DNA of 6,974 bases from JACPSX01 sp035288405 [NCBI: bacterium]. Lineage in GTDB: Bacteria > JACPSX01. The notes beneath the pieces were generated by a model. It was not told the DNA's origin, did no database searches, and saw only the letters and a list, made by a program, of their open reading frames with translations. Positions within the stretch are counted from its first letter, which is position 1. Each line of letters opens with the position of its first letter. The DNA is taken from positions 1-6,974 of the forward strand of contig DATEAK010000277.1 of assembly GCA_035288405.1 (NCBI GenBank). Direction: 5' to 3'. Positions 1 through 6,464 of this stretch are shown here, piece after piece. Both the position numbers and the translations under genes were made by a program.

Positions 1-938
1 TCGCCGCGGAGCCCACGGAGTTTAAAGTGGGGATTTCCGCTCAGGTGGTGACGGTGTTTCCCCTGTGGATGGCCGATGCCGGAGGGTTTTACAGGAAGCA
101 GGGGCTGAAAGTACCGATTGTGAATATGGAGGGGGGGACGCGCGGTATCCAGGTGCTCCTGTCGGGGGATATACAGGCGATGCATGTGGGGCTGGCGCCC
201 GTCGTGCAGGCCAATCGGCAAGGGGCGGATCTGCGTCTGGTCTCTTCGACGAGCAACACGATCCCGTTCACGATTTTTTCTCCTCCCAATGTGAAAACAG
301 GCGCGGATATCAAAGGGGGAAAGGTCGGCATCAGCACCTTCGGTTCGGAGAGCGATATCGCCGTCACCCTGGCTCTCAAGCAGTTGGGTTTGACCCGGAA
401 GGATGTGAGCATCGTGCAGATCGGCGGAACCTCTCAACGGCTGGCCGCCTTGCTGTCCGGTCAGGTGAAGGCCGTGCCGCTGCTGGACCCCGCCACCACC
501 ACGGCACGAGAACAGGGACTCAATCCGCTGGTGGATCTCGCCGCCGCCAAGGTGCCCTGGGTATTTGATTCCATCGTGGTGAAACGAAGTTATCTGGAGG
601 GTCAGCGGGAGACCCTTACGCGATTTCTCAAGGCGTACATTGAAGCTGCTTACCTGGCCCTGTCCGATGAGAAGCGTGCCAAAGAGGTGATCGGCCAGCA
701 GTTCAAGACCAAGGATGTCAAGGTGATTAACGCCACCTACAATGACTTCAAGCGTCTGATGCCCCTCGATGCGGAGCCGTCCCGGGCAGGAGCCCTGAAC
801 GTAATCGAGCAGCTCGAGTCCATCGGCATTCCGGTGGGGAGCAAGAACGTCGATGATTATCTGGATGTCCGCATCATCGAGAATCTAAAAAAGGAAGGGT
901 TCTTCAGCGCGCTCAAGCAACAGTACGGCATTCAGTAA
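1..938 (+). CDS. ABC transporter substrate-binding protein, NMT1/SsuA/TauA class (5' truncated)
   Basis: Periplasmic or lipid-anchored solute-binding protein that would deliver a small organic ligand to an ABC importer. The first full codon is at base 3 and the frame is open from the window edge, so the N-terminus lies upstream. The first visible residues (AAEP) look like the end of a signal peptide and the start of the mature protein, so nearly all of the mature domain is present (311 residues). Family features are in the expected order: VGIS..V..FPLWMADAGGFYRKQGLKV near the start, a GGTRGIQVLLSGDIQ segment, an ADIKGGKVGISTFGSESDIA segment in the middle, and the C-terminal pattern DDYLDVRIIENLKKEGFF. 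A GTG at 27 is in frame but lies inside the first beta strand, so it is not the start. No permease or ATPase gene is in the window. The ligand is unknown; the fold resembles thiamine-precursor, sulfonate and taurine binders, and homologues are numerous and mostly uncharacterised. Confidence 0.9.
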   Translation, partial: AAEPTEFKVGISAQVVTVFPLWMADAGGFYRKQGLKVPIVNMEGGTRGIQVLLSGDIQAMHVGLAPVVQANRQGADLRLVSSTSNTIPFTIFSPPNVKTGADIKGGKVGISTFGSESDIAVTLALKQLGLTRKDVSIVQIGGTSQRLAALLSGQVKAVPLLDPATTTAREQGLNPLVDLAAAKVPWVFDSIVVKRSYLEGQRETLTRFLKAYIEAAYLALSDEKRAKEVIGQQFKTKDVKVINATYNDFKRLMPLDAEPSRAGALNVIEQLESIGIPVGSKNVDDYLDVRIIENLKKEGFFSALKQQYGIQ

Positions 939-942
939 TTCT

Positions 943-960
943 CGTACCTATCAAGGTATG
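943..960. terminator. Small hairpin after the substrate-binding protein gene
   Basis: Bases 943-949 pair with 954-960 (7 bp including one G-T pair, core TACCT/AGGTA) around the loop ATCA, starting five bases after the stop codon at 936-938. No T-run follows on either strand, so it is a weak candidate for an intrinsic terminator and may only protect the 3' end of the transcript. Confidence 0.3.
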
Positions 961-980
961 CGCCCACTTGAGCGCAGGAC

Positions 981-1011
981 GCCGGGCTAAGGAACGAGGA
1001 TTTAGTCCGGC
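981..1011. terminator. Strong GC-rich inverted repeat between two convergent genes
   Basis: GCCGGGCTAA (981-990) pairs with TTAGTCCGGC (1002-1011) over 10 bp with one G-T pair and an 11-base loop. It sits directly beyond the ferredoxin stop codon (1013-1015 on the minus strand) and about 40 bases past the end of the upstream plus-strand gene. This is the right place for a hairpin serving both convergent transcripts. There is no T-tract on either side, so intrinsic termination is not certain; it could be a Rho-related or mRNA-stabilising structure. Confidence 0.45.
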
Positions 1012-1012
1012 A

Positions 1013-1315
1013 TTAGTCCAGGGCGCCGATGTCTTCCATCTCCACGGGATAGAAACGGCGAGCCGGCTCGGCCTGGGGATGAGTCGTGAAGAACCCACGG
1101 GCCTTTTGGATATAGTCGATCCATTCGGCGGGGACTTCGTCCTCGGGGTAAATCCCTCCCATAAGGCAGGCCTCACGGCATAGGTCGCAGTCCGTGCAAT
1201 CCTCAGGATGGATGTAGAACTGGTCTTTCCCCCGGTAAATGCAGTTCTCCGGGCAAACCTCCACGCAACTACCGTCCAGGATTCCCTCGCAAGGCTCACA
1301 GATGACGTAGGCCAT
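1013..1315 (-). CDS. Seven-iron type ferredoxin ([3Fe-4S]/[4Fe-4S], Thermus/Bacillus-like)
   Basis: Small soluble electron carrier of 100 residues. Cysteines lie at 6, 9, 17, 21, 25, 40, 43, 46 and 50. The pattern C-x2-C-x7-C-x3-C-P followed by C-x2-C-x2-C-x3-C, and the phrases VICEPC, SCVEVCPE.CIY, DQFYIHPEDC and PAEWIDYIQK, match Thermus and Bacillus seven-iron ferredoxins. By analogy Cys9, Cys17 and Cys50 would hold the 3Fe cluster and Cys21, Cys40, Cys43 and Cys46 the 4Fe cluster, leaving Cys6 and Cys25 free. The residue after Cys50 is Leu (CL) where most relatives have Pro (CP). A tail of about 25 residues after the WIDYIQKARGFF helix is longer than in the Thermus protein. The ATG at 1315 is preceded by GGGAGGA five bases away, which settles the start. 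The gene runs opposite to its neighbours and probably has its own promoter. Its redox partner is not in the window. Confidence 0.93.
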   Translation of the reverse strand: MAYVICEPCEGILDGSCVEVCPENCIYRGKDQFYIHPEDCTDCDLCREACLMGGIYPEDEVPAEWIDYIQKARGFFTTHPQAEPARRFYPVEMEDIGALD

Positions 1316-1320
1316 TTCCG

Positions 1321-1327
1321 TCCTCCC
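1321..1327 (-). promoter_or_regulatory. Ribosome binding site of the ferredoxin gene
   Basis: On the minus strand GGGAGGA lies five bases before the ATG at 1315. This near-consensus Shine-Dalgarno sequence fixes the ferredoxin start and suggests efficient translation. Confidence 0.7.
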
Positions 1328-1353
1328 GTGTGCTTCGACTCCCCCTTTTTTTC

Positions 1354-1382
1354 AATATGAGGAAAAGAGGAGAAAAAATCAA
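1354..1382 (-). promoter_or_regulatory. Candidate sigma-70 type promoter for the ferredoxin gene
   Basis: Read on the minus strand, TTGATT (1382-1377) and CATATT (1359-1354) are 17 bases apart, each matching four of six consensus positions. Transcription would start near 1347, about 30 bases before the ATG at 1315. The leader would contain the run of seven A and five G complementary to 1341-1352. Position and spacing are good but the match is moderate, and chance matches of this quality are common in an AT-rich patch. Confidence 0.35.
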
Positions 1383-1397
1383 TGAGGCAAGTTTTCT

Positions 1398-1445
1398 AGA
1401 CCGCTCGCGCGGTTCTGCGGAGGCATCCCCGCTGCCACCCGCGGG
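1398..1445. repeat. Cluster of short GC-rich inverted repeats in the divergent region
   Basis: Three small dyads sit side by side between the two candidate promoters: CCGC/GCGG (1401-1404 with 1409-1412, extendable outward by AGA/TCT with one bulged base), GCGG/CCGC (1417-1420 with 1429-1432), and the palindrome CCCGCGGG (1438-1445). They lie upstream of both genes, where a regulator of the divergent pair could bind. No known operator is recognised, and short dyads of this kind arise by chance in GC-rich DNA. Confidence 0.25.
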
Positions 1446-1472
1446 CTGAAACTTCCTTGAGGTGAAAGCCGA

Positions 1473-1501
1473 TTGTGCCGTTTGCCGTGTAGCAGTATAA
1501 T
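1473..1501 (+). promoter_or_regulatory. Candidate promoter for the hydantoinase B-A operon
   Basis: A perfect TATAAT at 1496-1501 is preceded, after 17 bases, by TTGTGC at 1473-1478 (three of six -35 positions). Transcription would start near 1508, giving an untranslated leader of about 80 bases before the TTG start at 1591. The weak -35 would suit an activator-dependent promoter; that is inference. It is the best promoter-like signal on the plus strand of the divergent gap. Confidence 0.5.
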
Positions 1502-1549
1502 CCCGCCCACGCCGGATCAGGACTCCGAAGTACATTGTTTCAGGAGACC

Positions 1550-1594
1550 GTGAGCTTCCGCTGCCTCCGTTCCGTGGGAGAGAAGAAGAATTGA
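1550..1594 (+). promoter_or_regulatory. Possible 14-codon leader ORF coupled to hyuB
   Basis: AGGAG at 1542-1546 is followed, three bases later, by a GTG that opens a 14-residue frame (MSFRCLRSVGEKKN). It closes with TGA at 1592-1594, which overlaps the TTG start of the next gene as TTGA. This arrangement allows translational coupling. The 3-base spacing is shorter than ideal, the peptide has no telling codon run beyond two Arg and two Lys, and so short a frame can occur by chance. Confidence 0.22.
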
Positions 1595-3324
1595 ATGCCA
1601 TCGACCTGGAAGTCATCTACCAATCGACGCTGCAAATTGCCCGCGAGCTGACACTGAACATGCTGCGCACGGGCTACTCGACCATCATCAAAGAAAGCCA
1701 GGATTTCACCTTTGCGATTTTCGACGCGCGTGGGCGCATGGTGGCGCAAGGGATACCGCAGCCCTTGCACATCGGCCCTCTGGCCGCCCAGATCCAGGAA
1801 ATCCGCCGGGTTTACCGGGGGAAGATCGAACCGGGAGACACGTTTATCGTAAATCATCCATACCGGGCCTGTCAGAATCATGCCACGGACATCACCATCA
1901 TTTCCCCCATGTTTGTCGGAGAGCGACTCACGGGGTTCATCGGCAACATTGCCCATAAACCCGATCTGGGAGGAAAGGTTCCCGGTACGAACAGCGGTGA
2001 TGCAACCGATCTGTTTCAAGAGGGACTCCTGATTCCGCCCTTAAAGCTTCTGCGCCGAGGGGAACTCAGCACGGATCTCTATGAGATGATCTGTGCGAAT
2101 ACCCGCACGCCGCAAGTTACCTGGGGAGACATCAATGCCCAGGCCAACACGAACGTCTACGGCCTGGAGACGTTCGCCGAGCTCTTCGGCAAGTACGGAG
2201 TGGACAAGGTCCTTTCCTGCTGGGAGCGCTGGATGGAGATCTGTGAGGCCGAACTGCGCAAGGAAATTGCCAAGGTTCCTGATGGCCTCTACGGTCCCGA
2301 GACCGATTATATCGACGACGATGGTGTGGATCTGGATCGGCCTTACCGGATCACTGCTTCCCTGGAGGTGAAAGGGGACACGCTTCATTTCATCCTGGAC
2401 AGCGACCCACAAGCTCGCGGCCCCATCAACCTGCGCCCCTGCGTCTCCCGAAACTTCATCGAGTGCTGCGTCAAAATGATTTTTATCCCACAGCTTCCGG
2501 TGAACGACGGTCTGTCCCGTCCGGTTCGCATTTCCTATCCGCCGGAAGGCTCTCTTCTCAATCCGCGTTACCCGGCTCCGGTGAACATGTACGTGCGCCC
2601 GAGTCAGATCTCGACCTCGGTGATTGTCCGGGTTCTGGCCCATGCCGTTCCCGGCCGCGTCCCGGCTCCGGGGAGCGCGGCCGGCGGCTCCCTCAGTACC
2701 GCGGGGTATCATCCGAAGTGGGGGCGCTGGTATTCGCAGTACGAGATTTTCTGCGGTGGCACCGGAGCGCGCCCTCATGGGGACGGGGTGAGCGCCATGG
2801 ATGAGCTGGTGGTCAACGTCATGAACACTCCCGTGGAAGCTGTCGAGAGCGAGTTCCCGGTGCGTGTCGAGTGCTACGAGCTGGTGGCCGACTCGGCGGG
2901 TCCCGGCACGTTTCGCGGCGGGCTGGGCACTCGCCGCCAGTGGAGAGTGCTGGCCGAGGAGTCCGTCATCAACCTGCGCACGGATCGCTTCAAGTTTTCC
3001 TCTCCCGGGGTGTTTGGCGCCAAGCCTGCCCGACCGTCCCGCGCCTGCTTGAACCCGGCAACACCACAGGAGCGAGTGCTGACCTCGAAGGTTGCAAACG
3101 TGCGTCTCAAGAAAGGAGACCTGCTGTCCTGGGAGCTGGCCGGGGGCGGAGGCTGGGGGGATCCCTTCCAGAGGGATGTAGAGCGGGTGCGCCAAGATGT
3201 CCTCTGTGGATATGTCTCCCTGGAAGCAGCCAGGACGGACTACGGGGTTGTGCTGAATCCGGGCGATCTGAGTATTGATCGAGAGGCTACGGCCCGGCTG
3301 CGGAAAGAGAGTACCCGATCATGA
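1591..3324 (+). CDS. hyuB: Hydantoinase B/oxoprolinase family protein
   Basis: One of two subunits of a cytosolic ATP-dependent enzyme of the hydantoinase/5-oxoprolinase/acetone carboxylase superfamily, which opens lactam or hydantoin rings or carboxylates ketones using a partner A subunit. The 577-residue length is normal. Family signatures: IDLEVI near the N-terminus, RTGYS.IIKE..DF..AIFD..GRMVAQ (26-53), GDTFIVNHPY (82-91), AHKPDLGGKVPG (121-132), GG.GARPHGDG (389-399), NTPVEAVESEFPVRVE.YEL (412-431), GPGTFRGGLGTRR (437-449) and the C-terminal GGGGWGDPFQRD (518-529). The usual NDPY reads NHPY here (His89). The start is TTG: no ATG or GTG is in frame nearby, the protein begins exactly where relatives do, and GGGAG lies ten bases upstream. 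It overlaps the next gene as ATGA, so both are translated together. Substrate unknown. Confidence 0.93.
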   Translation: MNAIDLEVIYQSTLQIARELTLNMLRTGYSTIIKESQDFTFAIFDARGRMVAQGIPQPLHIGPLAAQIQEIRRVYRGKIEPGDTFIVNHPYRACQNHATDITIISPMFVGERLTGFIGNIAHKPDLGGKVPGTNSGDATDLFQEGLLIPPLKLLRRGELSTDLYEMICANTRTPQVTWGDINAQANTNVYGLETFAELFGKYGVDKVLSCWERWMEICEAELRKEIAKVPDGLYGPETDYIDDDGVDLDRPYRITASLEVKGDTLHFILDSDPQARGPINLRPCVSRNFIECCVKMIFIPQLPVNDGLSRPVRISYPPEGSLLNPRYPAPVNMYVRPSQISTSVIVRVLAHAVPGRVPAPGSAAGGSLSTAGYHPKWGRWYSQYEIFCGGTGARPHGDGVSAMDELVVNVMNTPVEAVESEFPVRVECYELVADSAGPGTFRGGLGTRRQWRVLAEESVINLRTDRFKFSSPGVFGAKPARPSRACLNPATPQERVLTSKVANVRLKKGDLLSWELAGGGGWGDPFQRDVERVRQDVLCGYVSLEAARTDYGVVLNPGDLSIDREATARLRKESTRS

Positions 3325-5372
3325 AGCTGCGCGTCGGGATCGATGTGGGCGGGACGTTTACGGACCTGACTGCATTCGATGAAGACCGGGGAGAAATCGT
3401 TGTGATCCGTAAATACCTCTCCGACCCGTCCCAACCCGTGGCGGTGATGGAGAAGATCACTCAGGAACTGGCGGAAGAGTTTGGAGAGAACTCGGTTTCC
3501 CTAATTCTGCACGGCTCGACGGCGGCGCTCAATACGCTGCTGGAGGAAAAAGGGGTGAGGGTCGGTCTCCTGACGACCCGGGGGTTTCGGGATGTCTACG
3601 AGATCGGACGCCAGTGGCGCGGAGAGGAAGTGTTCAACTTTTTCGCCCCGGCTCCCAAGATGTTCCTGACACGCGATCGGATTTGCGAGATCCGGGAGCG
3701 CCTGGATTATCAGGGCGAGGTTCTCGATCCTCTTGTCCCTGAAGACGTTGTCCGAGCTGTGCGAAAGCTTCTTGCAGATGGCGTTCAGTCCATTGCGGTT
3801 TCTTTTCTTTTCTCGTATGCCAACCCGGCTCACGAAATTGCCGCCGCCCGAATCATCCGGGAGATGGCTCCGGATCTTTATCTCTCTCTCTCCAGCAATG
3901 TAAACCCGGAGTGGCGGGAGTACGAGCGCACGGCATCCACAGTGGCCAATGCCTACATCGGGCCTCCGGCATCCCGGTACCTCCATGACCTCGAGAGTCT
4001 TTCCGCCAAACGCTTTCCTCAGGCCCGGGTCCTGATGATGAAGTCCAACGGCGGGGCGGCCAGTGCGGAGATGCTTTCCCGGACCCCGATTCAGACCATC
4101 ATGTCGGGACCGGTAGCCGGCGTCATCGGGAGCCGCTACCTGGGGGACGTGAAAGGGATCGAGAACCTGATCTCCTTTGATACGGGGGGGACGAGCTGTG
4201 ACATGGCGGTGATTCCGGGCCGGCCCCTGTTCAAATCGGATGTGTCCGTGGGGAGACACCCGCTACGAACCTATACGGTCGACATCGACACCATCGGAGC
4301 CGGCGGCGGCAGCATTGCGTCTATTCAACTCGGGGGAGTCCTCAAAGTGGGTCCCCAGAGCGCCGGAGCCAATCCGGGTCCCGCTTGCTATGATCGAGGC
4401 GGCACCGACGCTACCCTCACGGATGCTCTGGTCGTGCTGGGACTTTTGAATCCTCGGTCGCTCTTGGAAGGTGCCATGCCGATCTCGGGATGCAAAGCTT
4501 TGGACGCAGTGACTACGAAAGTGGCCGATCCCCTGGGCATGTCCCCCGTGGAGGCTGCTTGGGGAATCCTGACGGTGCTGTCCATGAACGTCATGGGCGC
4601 CATGCGCACGATCACGATCGAGCGCGGTTATGATCCCCGCGAGTTCACACTGATCCCATTCGGCGGGATGGGGCCCACGATTGCAGGAAAAATCGCCGCG
4701 GAACTCGGCATCGGGCGCATCCTGATCCCCCGCGATCCGGGAACCTTCAGCGCATACGGCATGCTGGTCACCGATGTGCAGCAAGAGAGGAGCTTCACGC
4801 GCATCACGCTACTCGATCAGGCAAACCCCCAGGATCTGGAAGCTATCTACCGGAAAATGGAAGAGTCGGTCATGGCGGACTTGTTACGGGAGAAGTTCTC
4901 TAGAGAGAGCCTGCAAGCTCTGCGCTACGCCGACATGCGATACTGCGGCCAGTCCTACGAGGTGAGCGTTCCGGTCTCCAGCTTGCTAAGCCCGGAAGAC
5001 CTGAAGGATCTGGGACGCCGGTTTCACGATGCCCACCACAGGCGCTACGGCCACATGGCCGAAGGAGAGCCGGTAGAGATCGTGAATTTCAAGGTCACCG
5101 GCATCGGGATTATTCCCAAGCCCACGATGAAAACCTTTACACCCGATGCCGGAAAACTTCCGTCTCCGGAGGAAGTCAGACCAGTTTATTTCCAGTCCAC
5201 AGCGCCTCTCTCCGTTCCGGTCTACCGCCGCAGCCTCCTGCCTCCGGGGGCAAGGATCGAGGGGCCGGCAGTGATCGAGGAAAAGACCTCAACAACCGTA
5301 CTCTACCCGGGCCAGAAGGCCCGGGTGGATGATTACCTCAATATCGAGGTGGAGCTGGAGGAATTGCGGTAG
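3321..5372 (+). CDS. hyuA: Hydantoinase A/oxoprolinase family protein (ATP-binding subunit)
   Basis: Partner of the preceding gene; the A subunit binds ATP and has an actin/hexokinase-like (ASKHA) core. The 683-residue length is typical. Visible motifs: the phosphate loop VGIDVGGTFTD (5-15), HGSTAALNTLLEEKG (64-78), a conserved SFLFSYANPAHE segment (151-162), NPEWREYERTASTVANAYI (195-213), SGPVAGVIG (262-270), the second phosphate motif SFDTGGTSCD (285-294), TIGAGGGSIA (324-333), NPGPACYDRGGTDATLTDA (351-369) and the C-terminal ADMRYCGQSYEV (537-548) and EGPAVIEEKTSTTVLYPG (647-664). The adenine-side motif, usually FGGAGPLHA, reads FGGMGPTIA (447-455). The order is N-terminal domain, core, then C-terminal oxoprolinase-like domain. 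The ATG lies inside the end of the upstream gene (ATGA at 3321-3324) with only a weak GGAAAGAG before it, so translation probably depends on coupling. Specificity (N-methylhydantoin, oxoproline, ketone or other) cannot be read. Confidence 0.94.
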   Translation: MKLRVGIDVGGTFTDLTAFDEDRGEIVVIRKYLSDPSQPVAVMEKITQELAEEFGENSVSLILHGSTAALNTLLEEKGVRVGLLTTRGFRDVYEIGRQWRGEEVFNFFAPAPKMFLTRDRICEIRERLDYQGEVLDPLVPEDVVRAVRKLLADGVQSIAVSFLFSYANPAHEIAAARIIREMAPDLYLSLSSNVNPEWREYERTASTVANAYIGPPASRYLHDLESLSAKRFPQARVLMMKSNGGAASAEMLSRTPIQTIMSGPVAGVIGSRYLGDVKGIENLISFDTGGTSCDMAVIPGRPLFKSDVSVGRHPLRTYTVDIDTIGAGGGSIASIQLGGVLKVGPQSAGANPGPACYDRGGTDATLTDALVVLGLLNPRSLLEGAMPISGCKALDAVTTKVADPLGMSPVEAAWGILTVLSMNVMGAMRTITIERGYDPREFTLIPFGGMGPTIAGKIAAELGIGRILIPRDPGTFSAYGMLVTDVQQERSFTRITLLDQANPQDLEAIYRKMEESVMADLLREKFSRESLQALRYADMRYCGQSYEVSVPVSSLLSPEDLKDLGRRFHDAHHRRYGHMAEGEPVEIVNFKVTGIGIIPKPTMKTFTPDAGKLPSPEEVRPVYFQSTAPLSVPVYRRSLLPPGARIEGPAVIEEKTSTTVLYPGQKARVDDYLNIEVELEELR

Positions 5373-5400
5373 AAATCTCGAAGCGAGCTCTTTATTTCTT
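5371..5400 (+). terminator. Weak candidate terminator after hyuA
   Basis: CTCG (5377-5380) pairs with CGAG (5384-5387) around AAG. An outer AGAAAT/ATTTCT pair (5371-5376 with 5394-5399) closes over a six-base bulge, and the right-hand side is T-rich. The stem is short and asymmetric and there is no clean run of T, so this is only a possibility. The adjacent palindrome TTCTTAAGAA (5396-5405) may be unrelated. Confidence 0.25.
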
Positions 5401-5452
5401 AAGAAGAAGGCAGTCATAGCCGCTGCGATATTGCAAAATATTGAGTCTCTTT

Positions 5453-5457
5453 GAAGG
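5453..5457 (+). promoter_or_regulatory. Ribosome binding site that sets the DUF3800 gene start
   Basis: GAAGG lies five bases before the ATG at 5463. An in-frame TTG at 5451 would begin the protein four residues earlier but overlaps this site and has no Shine-Dalgarno sequence of its own, so the ATG is preferred. Confidence 0.6.
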
Positions 5458-5462
5458 CATTC

Positions 5463-6464
5463 ATGATTATCGCGATTGATGAATCCGGGACTTTTGATTC
5501 AGAAGCGAAAGGAAGGCATTTTTTTGTTGCCGTCCACCTACGACAGAGGAAGACCTTGTATAGGCAAAAACGAGAACAATTTGCTACTTGGGAATCTGGA
5601 CTTCCTCGTTGTTTAAAAAACGCAAATGGGGAAATAAAAAGTTCGAAACTTTCGGACCAGCAATTGGCAGATTTCGCCCATGAGGTAGTATGTACACCAC
5701 CCAAGATTGGGATTACCTCATTCGCAATCCGACCAGCTGACAATCCTAAAGGTGTTGTCGAAAAGCATCGGACAGTGGTGCTTATTGGGATTGGAGAGGG
5801 GAGAAAAGAGTACACTGCACTTGATCGCGGACGTATGGCGAAAGCATATGAGGAGTTCGAGAATTGGTTTAGGAGATTGAGTTACGATCATTTTTTGAAA
5901 ATTATCGTTCTTGGAGACTGTATCTCGAGTGCTATGGTCAATACTGTCGGTCACTCAATAAGTGGAAAATATGACGAAGAGCTTACTAGGATGCGTTTTA
6001 TTATCGATCAGGACTTTATTAAAGGATCGAGACGTAATCTCTTCTGGCATGAGGTTCTCCGTTGCCAGCTCTATCATGAGAGTAAATCTAATCCGATACC
6101 GCTGCTTAATAAATGGAAGAAGAAAGGACATCCCTTCCTTGAAAAATATTACCGGGACGGTCGATTGGATTTTAATGAGCTATTTTGGAATCAATGTGAA
6201 TTTGCTTCCTCGCATGAACACTTTGAGCTTAGAATATCCGATGCTGTCAACACAATAGTGTCGCGTTACTTTAACCGAGCCTGTTGTCTTGAAGCATACC
6301 GACTGGTCAGGACGTGCTTCCTTAAAGACCGAAAAGTTGAGCAGATTGTTCTCAAAGATTTTGATTTGAGTAGCTATCACTACAATCCTGGCGATAATCC
6401 TTGGCGAAAATTATCTATCTCGCATTTGGAGAGTGCTGGCCAAGAAAGAGTAAAACCGACTTAA
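5463..6464 (+). CDS. DUF3800 domain protein (putative RNase H-like nuclease)
   Basis: Function is not established. The N-terminal MIIAIDESGTF is the hallmark of DUF3800 (the DESG motif directly after the first beta strand). A GEIKSSKLS segment (about residues 56-64) corresponds to the family's E-x-K-x-S/G-x-L motif, IIDQDFIKG (180-188) supplies a central Asp, and FELRISDAVNTIVSRYFNR (254-272) corresponds to the C-terminal helix usually written qlADlia. These acidic residues fit an RNase H-like metal-dependent nuclease site, which is a prediction for the family and not demonstrated. At 333 residues it is longer than many members. It is soluble, with no signal peptide or membrane segment. Codon use is AT-rich and unlike the neighbours, and the gene ends in tandem TAA stops (6462-6467). 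DUF3800 genes often occur singly in variable or defence-rich regions; no partner gene is visible here. An alternative start is TTG 5451. Confidence 0.8.
   Translation: MIIAIDESGTFDSEAKGRHFFVAVHLRQRKTLYRQKREQFATWESGLPRCLKNANGEIKSSKLSDQQLADFAHEVVCTPPKIGITSFAIRPADNPKGVVEKHRTVVLIGIGEGRKEYTALDRGRMAKAYEEFENWFRRLSYDHFLKIIVLGDCISSAMVNTVGHSISGKYDEELTRMRFIIDQDFIKGSRRNLFWHEVLRCQLYHESKSNPIPLLNKWKKKGHPFLEKYYRDGRLDFNELFWNQCEFASSHEHFELRISDAVNTIVSRYFNRACCLEAYRLVRTCFLKDRKVEQIVLKDFDLSSYHYNPGDNPWRKLSISHLESAGQERVKPT

Noticed and set aside
913-1299. Second minus-strand frame across the ferredoxin gene (128 codons)
   Set aside because: Out of frame with the ferredoxin, overlaps the end of the binding-protein gene and lacks any motif; the ferredoxin frame has all cluster cysteines.
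1339-1353. C5T7 pyrimidine run as a plus-strand terminator
   Set aside because: There is no GC-rich hairpin directly before the T-run and no plus-strand gene ending nearby; on the minus strand it is part of the ferredoxin leader.
1508-1590. Riboswitch in the hyuB leader
   Set aside because: Only a small CGGA/TCCG stem (1513-1516 with 1524-1527) is visible; no conserved core of a known riboswitch class is recognised.
2041-3195. Long minus-strand open frame opposite hyuB (384 codons)
   Set aside because: It lies wholly opposite a clear hydantoinase B gene, its translation is rich in Arg/Gly/Ala/His with no family motif, and it is explained by the codon bias of the plus-strand gene.
3501-4259. 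Minus-strand open frame opposite hyuA (252 codons)
   Set aside because: Low-complexity Arg/Pro/His-rich translation with no recognisable domain, opposite a strongly conserved ATPase-like gene.
5428-5441. ATATT-GCAA-AATAT hairpin before the DUF3800 gene
   Set aside because: A stem of only five A-T pairs is too unstable to claim as a functional structure despite the GNRA-type loop.
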